Under the pieces are notes generated by a model, which was not told the origin of the DNA, did no database searches, and saw only the letters and a list, made by a program, of their open reading frames with translations. Positions 5,986-14,284 of a stretch of DNA of 20,079 nucleotides are shown here, one piece after another (position 1 is the first letter of the stretch; every line of letters starts with the position of its first letter). The stretch is from an uncultured Clostridium sp. (GTDB lineage: Bacteria; Bacillota; Clostridia; Lachnospirales; Lachnospiraceae), in the NCBI GenBank assembly GCA_900543885.1, contig UQTA01000055.1, positions 1-20,079 on the forward strand. Reading direction: 5' to 3'. The translations under genes were made by a program, and so were the position numbers.

Positions 5986-7386
5986 TTGTTGTCAGGCAGA
6001 AATGAAAACGGGATCAATTATTATACAGCCAGAAAATTAAAAGATATGGCACAGTCATTAGAACAGCTGGCAAAAGCCTTTGACGATGGAGCGGGGGATA
6101 CAGGCAGTCTTACAAAGGACGATGGACTGGCTGCCATGCAGACCTGCGCCGCACTGGTCTGCGGCAGCTGTGGCAGATGCAGTCTTTATGAGGATAGTGA
6201 AAAAGAGGACAGCTATTATCTGTATTATCTTCTGCGGGTCTTTGAACAGAATGGTTATATCAGCGCAGAGGATATGCCGGAGCTTTTTAAGAAGGACTGC
6301 CGGAGAAAAAATGATTATTTAGAGCAGTTAAACCGCAGTTTTGCCAGGGCGGCCATGAACCTTTCCTGGAAAAACCGGTTTTTGGAAAGCCGGGATGTGG
6401 TCATTTCCCAGTTTAGGGAGCTGGCAGTGATATTGGATGAATTTTCACGCCAGATCGACGGGGCTAAAAATATTACAGAAGAATATAAGGGAGCTATAAA
6501 AAAGGCATTTCGCAGATATCACATTTTAATAGACAATATGCTTTTGTTAGAGTATGACAGCGGGCGCCGTGAGCTTTATCTTACGGCAAAGACTACCAAT
6601 GGCCGCTGTGTTACTTCTAAAGATGCGGCAGAACTGCTGGAGGATGTTTTTGAGGATACCACCTGGCTTCCGGCCAAAGACAGCCGCAGTATCATTACGA
6701 GAAAGTTTGAAACTGTAAGGTTTGAGGAAAAGGGAGATTATTATCTGACCTGGGGCGCAGCAGGGGTACCAAAGCAGGGAGAGCGGTATTCAGGGGATAA
6801 TTACAGTTTCTGCGAAAGAGGCAGCAGCCAGGTGATGTTCAGCCTGTGTGATGGAATGGGCTGTGGGGCAGAGGCCAGCCGGGAGAGCAGGCGGATCGTG
6901 GAATTGTTGGAAGTCCTGCTGGAGACTGGTTTTGCGCCCAGATCTGCTTTTAAGCTGGTAAATACAGTGTTGCTGTTAGCAGGCGGGGAACAGCATCCTG
7001 CTGCCCTTGATGCAGGCTGTATTGATCTGTATACAGGTGCTTTGGAAATATTCAAGCTAGGGGCACCTGCAGCTTTTGTGGTCGGTCAGGAAGGTGTGCA
7101 GATCCTGGAAGCAGGACAGGTTCCGGCCGGAGCATTGGGACAGGCGGAGCCGGTGTTATTGTCCCGGAAATTGTGGGACGGGGACCGGCTGTTTATGGTA
7201 ACAGACGGAGTGCTGGATGCGCTGCCGGGAGATGATAAAGAACAGGCCATGGGGCAGCTTTTAGACGGTTTAGAGGAAATGCCCCCTCAGGATGCGGCAG
7301 AGCGGGTGCTGGATTTTGCACTTTCCTTTGTGCCGGGGGCCAGAGATGACATGACAGTCCTTGCTGTCCAGGTGTGGAAACGATAA
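5986..7386 (+). CDS. spoIIE: Stage II sporulation protein E, soluble form (PP2C-type phosphatase)
   Basis: SpoIIE dephosphorylates SpoIIAA and so triggers sigma-F in the forespore. The C-terminal PP2C domain is complete: CDGMGCGAEA with Asp289, a second metal region MVTDGVLDAL, and ARDDMTVL with Asp454/Asp455. The central part (about 130-280) has the regulatory helical region and a Cys-rich motif near the N-terminus (CAALVCGSCGRC). The 467-residue protein has no hydrophobic segment, whereas Bacillus SpoIIE has ten membrane helices in about 830 residues. No coding trace of a membrane domain is found upstream, where the promoter sits. TTG 5986 (or TTG 5989) is the likely start, with AGGAGGGA at 5973-5980; ATG 5959 precedes the SD and the predicted transcription start. 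Confidence 0.9.
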   Translation: MLSGRNENGINYYTARKLKDMAQSLEQLAKAFDDGAGDTGSLTKDDGLAAMQTCAALVCGSCGRCSLYEDSEKEDSYYLYYLLRVFEQNGYISAEDMPELFKKDCRRKNDYLEQLNRSFARAAMNLSWKNRFLESRDVVISQFRELAVILDEFSRQIDGAKNITEEYKGAIKKAFRRYHILIDNMLLLEYDSGRRELYLTAKTTNGRCVTSKDAAELLEDVFEDTTWLPAKDSRSIITRKFETVRFEEKGDYYLTWGAAGVPKQGERYSGDNYSFCERGSSQVMFSLCDGMGCGAEASRESRRIVELLEVLLETGFAPRSAFKLVNTVLLLAGGEQHPAALDAGCIDLYTGALEIFKLGAPAAFVVGQEGVQILEAGQVPAGALGQAEPVLLSRKLWDGDRLFMVTDGVLDALPGDDKEQAMGQLLDGLEEMPPQDAAERVLDFALSFVPGARDDMTVLAVQVWKR

Positions 7387-7439
7387 AAGCGTATAGCAGC
7401 ACATAACAGTGCATAATTGCGTGATAAAGGAAAAGCCCC

Positions 7440-7468
7440 TTGCGTATGGGAAAAGATACGGGTATATT
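7440..7468 (+). promoter_or_regulatory. Promoter of the tilS-hpt-ftsH operon
   Basis: TTGCGT (7440-7445) and TATATT (7463-7468) are 17 bp apart in the 179-bp gap after spoIIE. Housekeeping expression of tilS, hpt and ftsH independent of spoIIE would be expected. No other feature is seen in this gap. Confidence 0.5.
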
Positions 7469-7565
7469 AAAAGTGCGCGAAAAACAGCATATCACATGCA
7501 GGCTGAACGGCAGTATAGGGTATGGTGCGGATAAATAGAAAAAGCGCAGGAGCAGATAAAATACC

Positions 7566-8963
7566 ATGGAGAAGCTGGAACAGAAAGTAAGGCAGACCAT
7601 AAAAGAACATCATATGCTGCAGCCAGATGATCAGGTGATCATCGCGCTGTCTGGTGGGGCAGACTCAGTCTGCCTTTTAAGTCTGCTTGCAGATATGAGA
7701 GAGGAGCTTGGTTTAAAGCTCAGGACTCTTCATGTCCATCACGGTCTGAGAGGGGAAGAAGCAGACCGGGATGCGGCATTTTCGGAAAAGATCAGTGAAG
7801 CTTTTCATGTCCCTTGTCATATGATAAAAGCAGATGTAAAACAATATGCGTCTGTGAATGGTTTGTCAGAAGAAGAAGCCGGACGTCTGATCCGGTATCA
7901 GGCACTGGAAGAAACTGGAAAAAACTGGGAACAAGAAACAGGAAGACCAGTTAAAATAGCAGTGGCTCACCACAGCAGGGACCAGGCAGAGACTATTTTG
8001 CTGAATTTATTCCGTGGAAGCGGATTAGGCGGTTTAAAGGGGATTCCCTATGTGCGGGGAAATATTATCAGGCCTCTTTTAGATGGGTCAAAAGAAGAGA
8101 TTCTGGCATATCTGGAAGATAAAAAAATTTCCTGGGTCAATGATTCCAGCAATGATACCGATCATTATGCCAGAAACCGTATCCGCGGGCATATCCTTCC
8201 GGCTATTAAAGAAGAGATAACGCCGGGAGCGGAAGCCGGGATACGAAGAGCAGGATATTTAGCGGGAATGGCAGATGCCTATTTAAAAAAACAGGCAGAA
8301 AAATGGATACAGGAGCAGGTTGCATTATCTCAGGATCACTGTTTGGTTCCAGATGAGGCTTTTAAGCAGGCGGATCCCGTGATACAGCTTTACAGTATCA
8401 TGGAACTTTTAAAGCAATATGCCGGGGCGGCCAAGGATCTGAGCCTGGTCCATGGAGAACAGACCGTAAGGCTGTTTGAGAAGCAGACAGGTCGCAGGAT
8501 TTCACTTCCCTATCATCTTCAGGCTGAAAAAGTATACGGCGGGGTAAGAATACAGGTGTGTGGAGCAAAGGCAGAAAATAGAGGGATAGATGCTCATGGG
8601 AAGAAAGAGCCGGGTATTCCCCTTCCAGAGCCGGAATTTGAGGTTTTTTCTTATGAAAAAGCCATGGAATTTCCCCAAAAGATGTATACGAAATGGTTCG
8701 ACTGTGATAGAATAAAAGGTACGCCCGTTGTCAGAACCAGACAGACGGGGGATTATATCACGCTTGCAGGAGGCAGCAAAAAGGCGCTGCGCCGCTTTAT
8801 GATCGATGAAAAGATACCTGCAGATATGCGGGATCAGGTGGCTTTGCTGGCAGATGGGGATCACATTATGTGGGTCATCGGATGGCGGATCAGCAGTTAT
8901 TATAAAATAGGCCCGGATACAAAGCGTGTACTGCAGGTTAAGATCAAAAAAGAGGAGCAATAA
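7566..8963 (+). CDS. tilS: tRNA(Ile)-lysidine synthase
   Basis: Essential enzyme that attaches lysine to C34 of the CAU-anticodon tRNA-Ile, using ATP, so that it reads AUA. The N-type PP-loop SGGADS is at residues 29-34, followed by HVHHGLRG and the AHHSRDQAETILLNLFRGSGLGGL block and ARNRIR, all typical of TilS. The C-terminal domain (about 375-465) carries RTRQTGDYI, KKALRRFMIDEKIP and GWRISSYYKI, the lysine/tRNA-binding TilS_C region. At 465 residues it is full length. The ATG at 7566 follows CAGGAGC. It heads an operon with hpt (55-bp gap) and ftsH, an order conserved in many Firmicutes. Confidence 0.96.
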   Translation: MEKLEQKVRQTIKEHHMLQPDDQVIIALSGGADSVCLLSLLADMREELGLKLRTLHVHHGLRGEEADRDAAFSEKISEAFHVPCHMIKADVKQYASVNGLSEEEAGRLIRYQALEETGKNWEQETGRPVKIAVAHHSRDQAETILLNLFRGSGLGGLKGIPYVRGNIIRPLLDGSKEEILAYLEDKKISWVNDSSNDTDHYARNRIRGHILPAIKEEITPGAEAGIRRAGYLAGMADAYLKKQAEKWIQEQVALSQDHCLVPDEAFKQADPVIQLYSIMELLKQYAGAAKDLSLVHGEQTVRLFEKQTGRRISLPYHLQAEKVYGGVRIQVCGAKAENRGIDAHGKKEPGIPLPEPEFEVFSYEKAMEFPQKMYTKWFDCDRIKGTPVVRTRQTGDYITLAGGSKKALRRFMIDEKIPADMRDQVALLADGDHIMWVIGWRISSYYKIGPDTKRVLQVKIKKEEQ

Positions 8964-9018
8964 AGACCCGGAGAGGTCTGTTTAAGGAGATTCATTTTAA
9001 GAAACGGAGGATAAAATC

Positions 9019-9564
9019 ATGGCAGACAAAATTCGTGTGTTATTAACAGAAGAAGAAGTAGATAAGCGTATTAATGAGGTAGCAGAGCATATCAATAAAG
9101 ATTATGCAGGAAAGAGCATCCATCTGATCTGTATTTTAAAGGGCGGCGTATTTTTTACCTGTGAACTGGCAAAGAGATTGAATATGCCGGTTACTATGGA
9201 TTTCATGTCCGTATCCAGCTATGGCGCAGGCACTGTATCCAGCGGTGTTGTCCGCATTATCAAGGATTTAGATGAGCCGTTAGAGGGAAAAAATGTTCTG
9301 ATCGTAGAGGATATCATCGATTCCGGCCGTACTCTGGCATATCTGATCGAAGTATTAAAGCAGAGAGGACCAAAGGACATCCGTCTGTGTACCCTTCTTG
9401 ATAAGCCGGAGCGCCGTGTAAAGAAGCAGGTGACAGTAGATTATACATGCTTTACTATCCCGGATGAATTCGTAGTAGGTTATGGACTGGACTATGACCA
9501 GAAATACCGCAACCTGCCTTATATCGGAGTAGTAGAACAGGATCAGGAAGGAAATCAGGAATGA
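9019..9564 (+). CDS. hpt: Hypoxanthine(-guanine) phosphoribosyltransferase
   Basis: Purine-salvage enzyme making IMP (and GMP) from the base and PRPP in the cytosol. The PRPP-binding signature VEDIIDSGRT is at residues 96-105. The flexible-loop region SVSSYGAG, the base-binding DYTCFTIPDEFVVGYGLDYDQKYRNLP, and the early LICILKGG motif are all present. The length of 181 residues is standard. The ATG at 9019 follows CGGAGG (9005-9010). The stop is 37 bp before ftsH, so the two genes are co-transcribed. Confidence 0.97.
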   Translation: MADKIRVLLTEEEVDKRINEVAEHINKDYAGKSIHLICILKGGVFFTCELAKRLNMPVTMDFMSVSSYGAGTVSSGVVRIIKDLDEPLEGKNVLIVEDIIDSGRTLAYLIEVLKQRGPKDIRLCTLLDKPERRVKKQVTVDYTCFTIPDEFVVGYGLDYDQKYRNLPYIGVVEQDQEGNQE

Positions 9565-9601
9565 TTTTCAGATCCTGGAACATTTTTAAGGAGGAAATTC
9601 G

Positions 9602-11455
9602 TTGAGACAGCAACAGACATTTAAAGGTTTTATGTTTATTATCCTGATGCTGATCCTGCTGATGCTTGCGCTGCGTTTCCCATATGCAAGACAGGCACAG
9701 AATGTGACAGCTCAGGAATTTGAGCAGATCCTGGGAAGCGGAAACGTGGCCGAAGCAGTGATCAGCCCAAATCCCCAGACTCCAAGCGGATATGTGACAG
9801 TTACACTGGCAAATGGTCAGTCTGTCCGCCAGAATGTATCTGACGTAAAAGATGCAGAGCAGCTTTTAAAAGACAACAACATTGATTATTCCATGGATGA
9901 AGTACCTCAGGAGAATACACTTCTCACTGTGGTAATGCCGGTTATGCTTTCTGTTGTAGTGGTAGTTGTGATCATTACCATGATGAACCGGGGAGCAGCA
10001 GGCGGCGGTTCCAATGCCAGAATGATGAATTTTGGCAGAAGCCGTGCGAAGCTCAGCCGTGACAGCAAGGTGAATTTTACCAATGTAGCTGGTCTGGAAG
10101 AGGAAAAGGAAGAACTGGAAGAGGTAGTGGATTTCTTAAAGAATCCGCAGAAATATACCAGTGTAGGCGCCCGTATCCCAAAGGGAATGCTTTTAGTAGG
10201 CCCGCCAGGAACCGGTAAGACTCTTCTGGCAAAGGCAGTAGCAGGAGAAGCGGGAGTTCCGTTTTTCTCAATTTCCGGTTCTGATTTCGTGGAAATGTTC
10301 GTAGGTGTAGGCGCTTCCCGTGTCCGGGATCTGTTTGAAGAAGCAAAGAAAAATGCGCCCTGTATCATTTTCATTGATGAAATCGATGCTGTGGCACGCC
10401 GCAGAGGTACCGGTATGGGCGGCGGACATGATGAGAGAGAGCAGACATTAAACCAGCTGCTGGTTGAAATGGATGGTTTCGGTGTGAATGAAGGCATCAT
10501 TGTTATGGCTGCTACCAACCGTGTGGATATCCTTGATCCGGCGATCCTTCGCCCAGGACGTTTTGACCGCAAGGTAGCTGTTGGACGCCCTGATGTAAAG
10601 GGAAGAGAAGAGATCTTAAAGGTACATTCCAAGGAGAAGCCTTTAAGTGAGGATGTAGATCTTCACAGAGTAGCGCAGACCACAGCCGGATTTACAGGTG
10701 CAGATCTGGAAAACCTGATGAATGAGGCAGCGATCATTTCTGCAAGAGATAACCGACGTTTTATCCGCCAGGCAGATATTGATAAAGCGTTTGTAAAAGT
10801 TGGCATCGGCGCTGAAAAGAAGAGCCGTGTGATCTCTGAGAAAGATAAGAAGATCACTGCTTATCATGAAGCCGGTCATGCGATCCTGTTCCATGTACTT
10901 CCTGATGTGGGACCTGTGCATACGGTTTCTATTATTCCTACTGGTATTGGCGCTGCAGGCTATACCATGCCGCTGCCGGAAAAAGATGAAATGTTTAATA
11001 CGAAGGGAAAGATGCTTCAGAACATTATGGTAGATCTGGGCGGACGTATTGCTGAGGAGATCATTTTTAAAGATGTGACCACCGGCGCTTCCCAGGATAT
11101 CAAGCAGGCAAGCAAGCTTGCCAGAGCTATGGTTACTCAGTACGGTATGTCTGACCGTGTGGGAATGATCCAGTATGGCAGTGATGAGGACGAAGTATTT
11201 ATCGGACGTGATCTGGCACATACCAAGTCTTATGGAAATGAGATCGCAGATGTGATCGATGAAGAAGTAAAACGCATTGTAGATGAATGCTACAGCAAGG
11301 CTAAAAATATCATTCTGGAACATGAAGATGTACTTCATTCCTGTGCAGCTCTTCTGATCGAAAAAGAGAAGATCGGACAGGAAGAATTTGAAGCACTTTT
11401 CAAAAAAGATGATCATATGATGCACAATGACGATGAAGTTTCAGGAGAGTGTTAA
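9602..11455 (+). CDS. ftsH: ATP-dependent zinc metalloprotease FtsH
   Basis: Membrane-bound AAA+ protease that degrades membrane and regulatory proteins. The order is classical: first transmembrane helix at about residues 9-25, an extracytoplasmic loop, second helix at about 105-126, an AAA module with Walker A GPPGTGKT (200-207), Walker B CIIFIDEIDA and the second region of homology (NRVDILDPAILRPGRFDR), then the zinc motif HEAGH (422-426). The 617-residue length is normal. It starts at TTG 9602 after a strong AAGGAGGA (9588-9595); no ATG offers a comparable SD. Last gene of the tilS operon; a candidate small RNA follows. Confidence 0.97.
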   Translation: MRQQQTFKGFMFIILMLILLMLALRFPYARQAQNVTAQEFEQILGSGNVAEAVISPNPQTPSGYVTVTLANGQSVRQNVSDVKDAEQLLKDNNIDYSMDEVPQENTLLTVVMPVMLSVVVVVVIITMMNRGAAGGGSNARMMNFGRSRAKLSRDSKVNFTNVAGLEEEKEELEEVVDFLKNPQKYTSVGARIPKGMLLVGPPGTGKTLLAKAVAGEAGVPFFSISGSDFVEMFVGVGASRVRDLFEEAKKNAPCIIFIDEIDAVARRRGTGMGGGHDEREQTLNQLLVEMDGFGVNEGIIVMAATNRVDILDPAILRPGRFDRKVAVGRPDVKGREEILKVHSKEKPLSEDVDLHRVAQTTAGFTGADLENLMNEAAIISARDNRRFIRQADIDKAFVKVGIGAEKKSRVISEKDKKITAYHEAGHAILFHVLPDVGPVHTVSIIPTGIGAAGYTMPLPEKDEMFNTKGKMLQNIMVDLGGRIAEEIIFKDVTTGASQDIKQASKLARAMVTQYGMSDRVGMIQYGSDEDEVFIGRDLAHTKSYGNEIADVIDEEVKRIVDECYSKAKNIILEHEDVLHSCAALLIEKEKIGQEEFEALFKKDDHMMHNDDEVSGEC

Positions 11456-11519
11456 AAATACCTGTGAATTTTGACAGCGGAAAACGATGAAAAAATCACA
11501 TCTTTGTGCACACTTTTTC

Positions 11520-11554
11520 GGGGGGTTATGCTATTATAATAGACGTAACCCCCC
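11520..11554 (+). promoter_or_regulatory. Quasi-palindrome covering an extended -10 promoter
   Basis: GGGGGGTTA (11520-11528) is the exact complement of TAACCCCCC (11546-11554), and the centre CTATTATAATAG (11531-11542) is a perfect 12-bp palindrome, so the 35 bp are almost fully symmetric. Within it lies TGCTATTATAAT, an extended -10 (TG at 11529-11530, TATTAT at 11532-11537 or TATAAT at 11535-11540). No good -35 is seen. It could be a regulated promoter for the RNA downstream. Confidence 0.5.
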
Positions 11555-11640
11555 AATACATTATATAGTTTTTGCTACACCCCATAAGAAACGAAATACC
11601 TTCTCCTGAAAAGCCTGGCTACCCCGCCAGGCTTTTCGCA
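11546..11640 (+). ncRNA. Candidate C-rich small RNA downstream of ftsH
   Basis: There is no open frame in 11456-11804. A promoter-like palindrome (11520-11554) is followed 55 bp later by a strong terminator (11608-11637), delimiting a transcript of about 95 nt. It has several unpaired C-rich tracts: CCCCCC (11549-11554), CACCCC (11578-11583), CCTTCTCCT (11599-11607), and the terminator loop TACCCC (11620-11625). C-rich single-stranded loops that bind SD regions are a known theme of Gram-positive small RNAs such as RsaE/RoxS. The alternative is a plain 3' untranslated region of ftsH. I do not recognise the family. Confidence 0.4.
11608..11640 (+). terminator. Terminator after ftsH / candidate small RNA
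   Basis: GAAAAGCCTGGC (11608-11619) pairs perfectly with GCCAGGCTTTTC (11626-11637), with a C-rich 6-nt loop. The U-tract is built into the stem, as is common in bidirectional terminators. Confidence 0.8.
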
Positions 11641-11695
11641 TATCTGGATATCTGGAAAAAAATGGAAAGATAGGTGTACGGAAGGAGGGGATAAA

Positions 11696-11741
11696 ACCGG
11701 TATACCGGTGTGTTGCATATTTGAGAAAATTGTTTTAAAAT
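11696..11741 (+). promoter_or_regulatory. Promoter and palindromic operator of the GH13 gene
   Basis: TTGCAT (11713-11718) and TAAAAT (11736-11741) are 17 bp apart. Immediately upstream of the -35, ACCGGTATACCGGT (11696-11709) is a perfect 14-bp palindrome, well placed for an activator or repressor dimer. The regulator is not encoded nearby in an obvious way. Confidence 0.6.
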
Positions 11742-11804
11742 GATATCAGGGGGAGAAAATCTTTCCAGCTTTACATTAATTACAGTAAAAAAGGGGATAA
11801 ACCT

Positions 11805-13955
11805 GTGAAGAATGATACTCTGATAAACAAAGAAGCCTTGTTTTCGGCGGAAACACAAGATTACCGTATGCCTGCAGAGCCGGATACCGGCGATACAGTT
11901 ACGGTGCGTATGCGGACGGCGAAGAATGGTGCGGATCATGTTTATTATATAGAAAATAAAAAGGCTGTTTTGATGGTCAAATCTGCCTCAGACAGTTTGT
12001 TTGATTATTACGAATATAAGATAACGGCAAAAGAAGCACAGATCCTTTATCATTTTAAGGTTGAAAAGGATGGAGCGGTCTGTTATTACAACCGTCTGGG
12101 TGCTTCTGACGAGGATACAGACCAGTTTGATTTTAAGATCACACCGGGATTTCATACGCCGGACTGGGCAAAGGGCGCAGTGATGTACCAGATTTTTGTG
12201 GATCGCTTCTGCAATGGAGATCCAACCAATGATGTACAGACCTGCGAATATGTCTATATCGGCAAACCGGTATACCAGGTAAATGACTGGAGCAGGAATC
12301 CTTCCACTATGGACGTAGGCTGCTTTTATGGCGGTGATCTTCAGGGTGTGTGGGATAAACTGGATTATATTAAAAGCCTTGGCGTAGAGGTTATTTATCT
12401 GAATCCGGTTTTTGTATCACCATCTAACCATAAATATGACTGTCAGGATTATGAGCATATCGATCCTCATTTTGGGAAGATCGTAAAAGATGGGGGAACG
12501 CTGGTTGACCAGAATGCACAGGATAATACAAAGGCACAGCGGTACGTGATACGTTCCGCGGACCGTGAAAATCTGGAAGCCAGTGATGCCTTTTTTGCAG
12601 AGTTTGTAAAAGAGGTCCACGATCGCGGCATGAAGGTGATCCTGGATGGTGTGTTCAATCACTGCGGTTCCTTTAATAAGTGGCTGGATGCAGAGCAGAT
12701 CTACGAGCGTTCCGGAAACTATGAGCCAGGTGCCTATATTTCCAAGGAAAGCCCTTATCACAGCTTTTTCCAGTTCCATGATAACAGTGATAAGGCGTGG
12801 CCTTACAATAAAACGTATGACGGATGGTGGGGACACGATACACTTCCGAAACTGAATTACGAAGGCTCTGATAAGCTGGTGGAATACATTTTAAATGTGG
12901 CGAAAAAATGGATTTCCCCGCCTTACAGTGTAGATGGCTGGCGGCTGGATGTGGCAGCTGATTTAGGACATACAGCAGAATATAACCATGCTTTCTGGAA
13001 GAGATTCAGAAAGGCTGTAAAAGAGGCCAATCCCCAGGCGCTGATCCTTGCAGAGCATTATGGAGATCCTTCTGGCTGGCTTCAGGGAGATGAATGGGAT
13101 TCCATTATGAACTATGATGCCTTTATGGAGCCGGTCACATGGTTCCTTACAGGTATGGAGAAACACAGTGACAGCTACAATGGCGGTCTTTATGGGAGTG
13201 GAAAGTCTTTCTTTGATGCCATGGCTTATCATATGAGCCGGATGCAGACCAACACCGTATTTACGGCTATGAATCAGCTGTCAAATCATGATCATTCCCG
13301 TTTCCTTACAAGAACAAACCAGGTAGTAGGCCGTATTGGAAATATGGGACCGGAGCGGGCCAGTGAAAATGTGAAGAAATGTGTCATGCGGGAAGCCGTT
13401 GTGATCCAGATGACCTGGCCGGGTGCGCCTACACTCTATTATGGCGATGAAGCCGGTGTGTGTGGCTGGACAGATCCTGACAGCAGACGAACCTATCCTT
13501 GGGGAAGAGAAGACCTGGAGCTGATGGAATTTCACCGATATATGGCGGGTATCCATAAACGCCTTCCTGCGCTGCGAAAAGGCGCTGTGAAGCCATTGTT
13601 TTCTGCTAACCAGCAGATCGCCTATGGCCGTATGTGGGGAAAATATCAGACAGTGATAGTTATTTCTAATCTGCCCCAGCCTTCAACCATGGAGATACCG
13701 GTATGGCAGTTGGGAGTGACCGATGAGGACATTTTAGGACGGCCGATCCTGACAACAGAAGACGGCTATAATGCGGGAATTTTATTCTATCATGTGAAAG
13801 ATGGTATATTGAAAGTGAGGATGCCTGCTTACAGCGGTGCAGTATTTGCTTCTCATCCGGAAGACTTTTATCCGGTCCTGAAATCTCGGTTTGTAGCAGA
13901 TGGGGAAGAAGAGATGGAAGAAAAAGCGCAGCTTATGAAGGATGCGCAGGTATAA
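11805..13955 (+). CDS. GH13 alpha-glucan hydrolase (neopullulanase/cyclomaltodextrinase-like)
   Basis: 716-residue glycoside hydrolase family 13 enzyme. After an N-terminal beta-sandwich (about 10-115, CBM34/E-set-like) comes the TIM barrel starting at GAVMYQIFVDRFCNGD. The four conserved regions are present: DGVFNH (281-286), GWRLDVAAD with nucleophile Asp382, AEHYGD with acid/base Glu417, and NHDH with Asp496. A C-terminal beta domain ends near 690, followed by an acidic tail. Without a signal peptide it should act in the cytosol on imported maltodextrins or cyclodextrins. The N-domain and the absence of a signal point to the neopullulanase/maltogenic group; exact specificity cannot be read. 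GTG 11805 follows AAGGGGATA (11791-11799). It is a single-gene unit with its own promoter and terminator. Confidence 0.9.
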   Translation: MKNDTLINKEALFSAETQDYRMPAEPDTGDTVTVRMRTAKNGADHVYYIENKKAVLMVKSASDSLFDYYEYKITAKEAQILYHFKVEKDGAVCYYNRLGASDEDTDQFDFKITPGFHTPDWAKGAVMYQIFVDRFCNGDPTNDVQTCEYVYIGKPVYQVNDWSRNPSTMDVGCFYGGDLQGVWDKLDYIKSLGVEVIYLNPVFVSPSNHKYDCQDYEHIDPHFGKIVKDGGTLVDQNAQDNTKAQRYVIRSADRENLEASDAFFAEFVKEVHDRGMKVILDGVFNHCGSFNKWLDAEQIYERSGNYEPGAYISKESPYHSFFQFHDNSDKAWPYNKTYDGWWGHDTLPKLNYEGSDKLVEYILNVAKKWISPPYSVDGWRLDVAADLGHTAEYNHAFWKRFRKAVKEANPQALILAEHYGDPSGWLQGDEWDSIMNYDAFMEPVTWFLTGMEKHSDSYNGGLYGSGKSFFDAMAYHMSRMQTNTVFTAMNQLSNHDHSRFLTRTNQVVGRIGNMGPERASENVKKCVMREAVVIQMTWPGAPTLYYGDEAGVCGWTDPDSRRTYPWGREDLELMEFHRYMAGIHKRLPALRKGAVKPLFSANQQIAYGRMWGKYQTVIVISNLPQPSTMEIPVWQLGVTDEDILGRPILTTEDGYNAGILFYHVKDGILKVRMPAYSGAVFASHPEDFYPVLKSRFVADGEEEMEEKAQLMKDAQV

Positions 13956-13973
13956 AAATGCAGGAATAGTGGG

Positions 13974-14014
13974 GCAAAATGCGGAAAGGACCTTCCGCGT
14001 TTTGCTCTTTTTTT
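13974..14014 (+). terminator. Terminator of the GH13 gene
   Basis: GCAAAATGCGGAA (13974-13986) pairs with TTCCGCGTTTTGC (13993-14005), with one G-T wobble, followed by a T-rich run to 14014. Confidence 0.85.
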
Positions 14015-14032
14015 GCTGTAACAAAATATTAT

Positions 14033-14235
14033 GATGTTGGGGTCAAAAGGTCTTTTGCCCCCTATGATACCGGATTGTTTCGCACTGCGTGCTCTCACAA
14101 TCCTAAAAACATTCATAATCCGCTCATTTTTCTATGAAAAATGGCTGCTTATTCATGTTTTTGGCGGATCCCAAGGTCAAAAATCCTCTTGCAAGCAAGC
14201 TTGCATCGGATTTCCGACCTTTTGACCCTGGTATC
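14033..14235. mobile_element. MITE-like element, copy A (203 bp)
   Basis: Ends are imperfect inverted repeats: GATGTTGGGGTCAAAAGGT (14033-14051) and ACCTTTTGACCCTGGTATC (14217-14235), 15 of 19 matching. A perfect 7-bp direct repeat ATATTAT flanks it (14026-14032, 14236-14242), as expected of a target duplication. No protein is encoded. Inside are hairpins at 14039-14061 (left end folding on itself), 14072-14103, 14110-14157 and 14175-14219, the last enclosing GCAAGC/GCTTGC. A GATACC/GGTATC pair (14066-14071/14230-14235) can close the whole. It lies between convergent units: the GH13 terminator and the tRNA terminator. A related copy is at 16163-16312. Family not recognised. Confidence 0.75.
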
Positions 14236-14245
14236 ATATTATTTC

Positions 14246-14278
14246 ATAAAAAAGAACAGGACCATCAAGTCCTGTTCC
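14246..14278 (-). terminator. Terminator of the tRNA operon
   Basis: On the minus strand GAACAGGAC (complement of 14269-14277) pairs with GTCCTGTTC (complement of 14254-14262), followed by six T (complement of 14248-14253). It lies 8 bp after tRNA-Leu. Confidence 0.85.
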
Positions 14279-14284
14279 AAAAGC

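Noticed and set aside
5959..5988. ATG 5959 as spoIIE start
   Set aside because: It lies upstream of the AGGAGGGA site and before the transcription start predicted from the TATACT box.
9907..11425. Two long minus-strand open frames opposite ftsH
   Set aside because: They mirror the highly conserved ftsH coding sequence and lack credible SD sites or domains.
14033..14235. MITE copy A as a riboswitch or gene-specific leader
   Set aside because: It lies between two converging terminators with no gene start immediately downstream on either strand.
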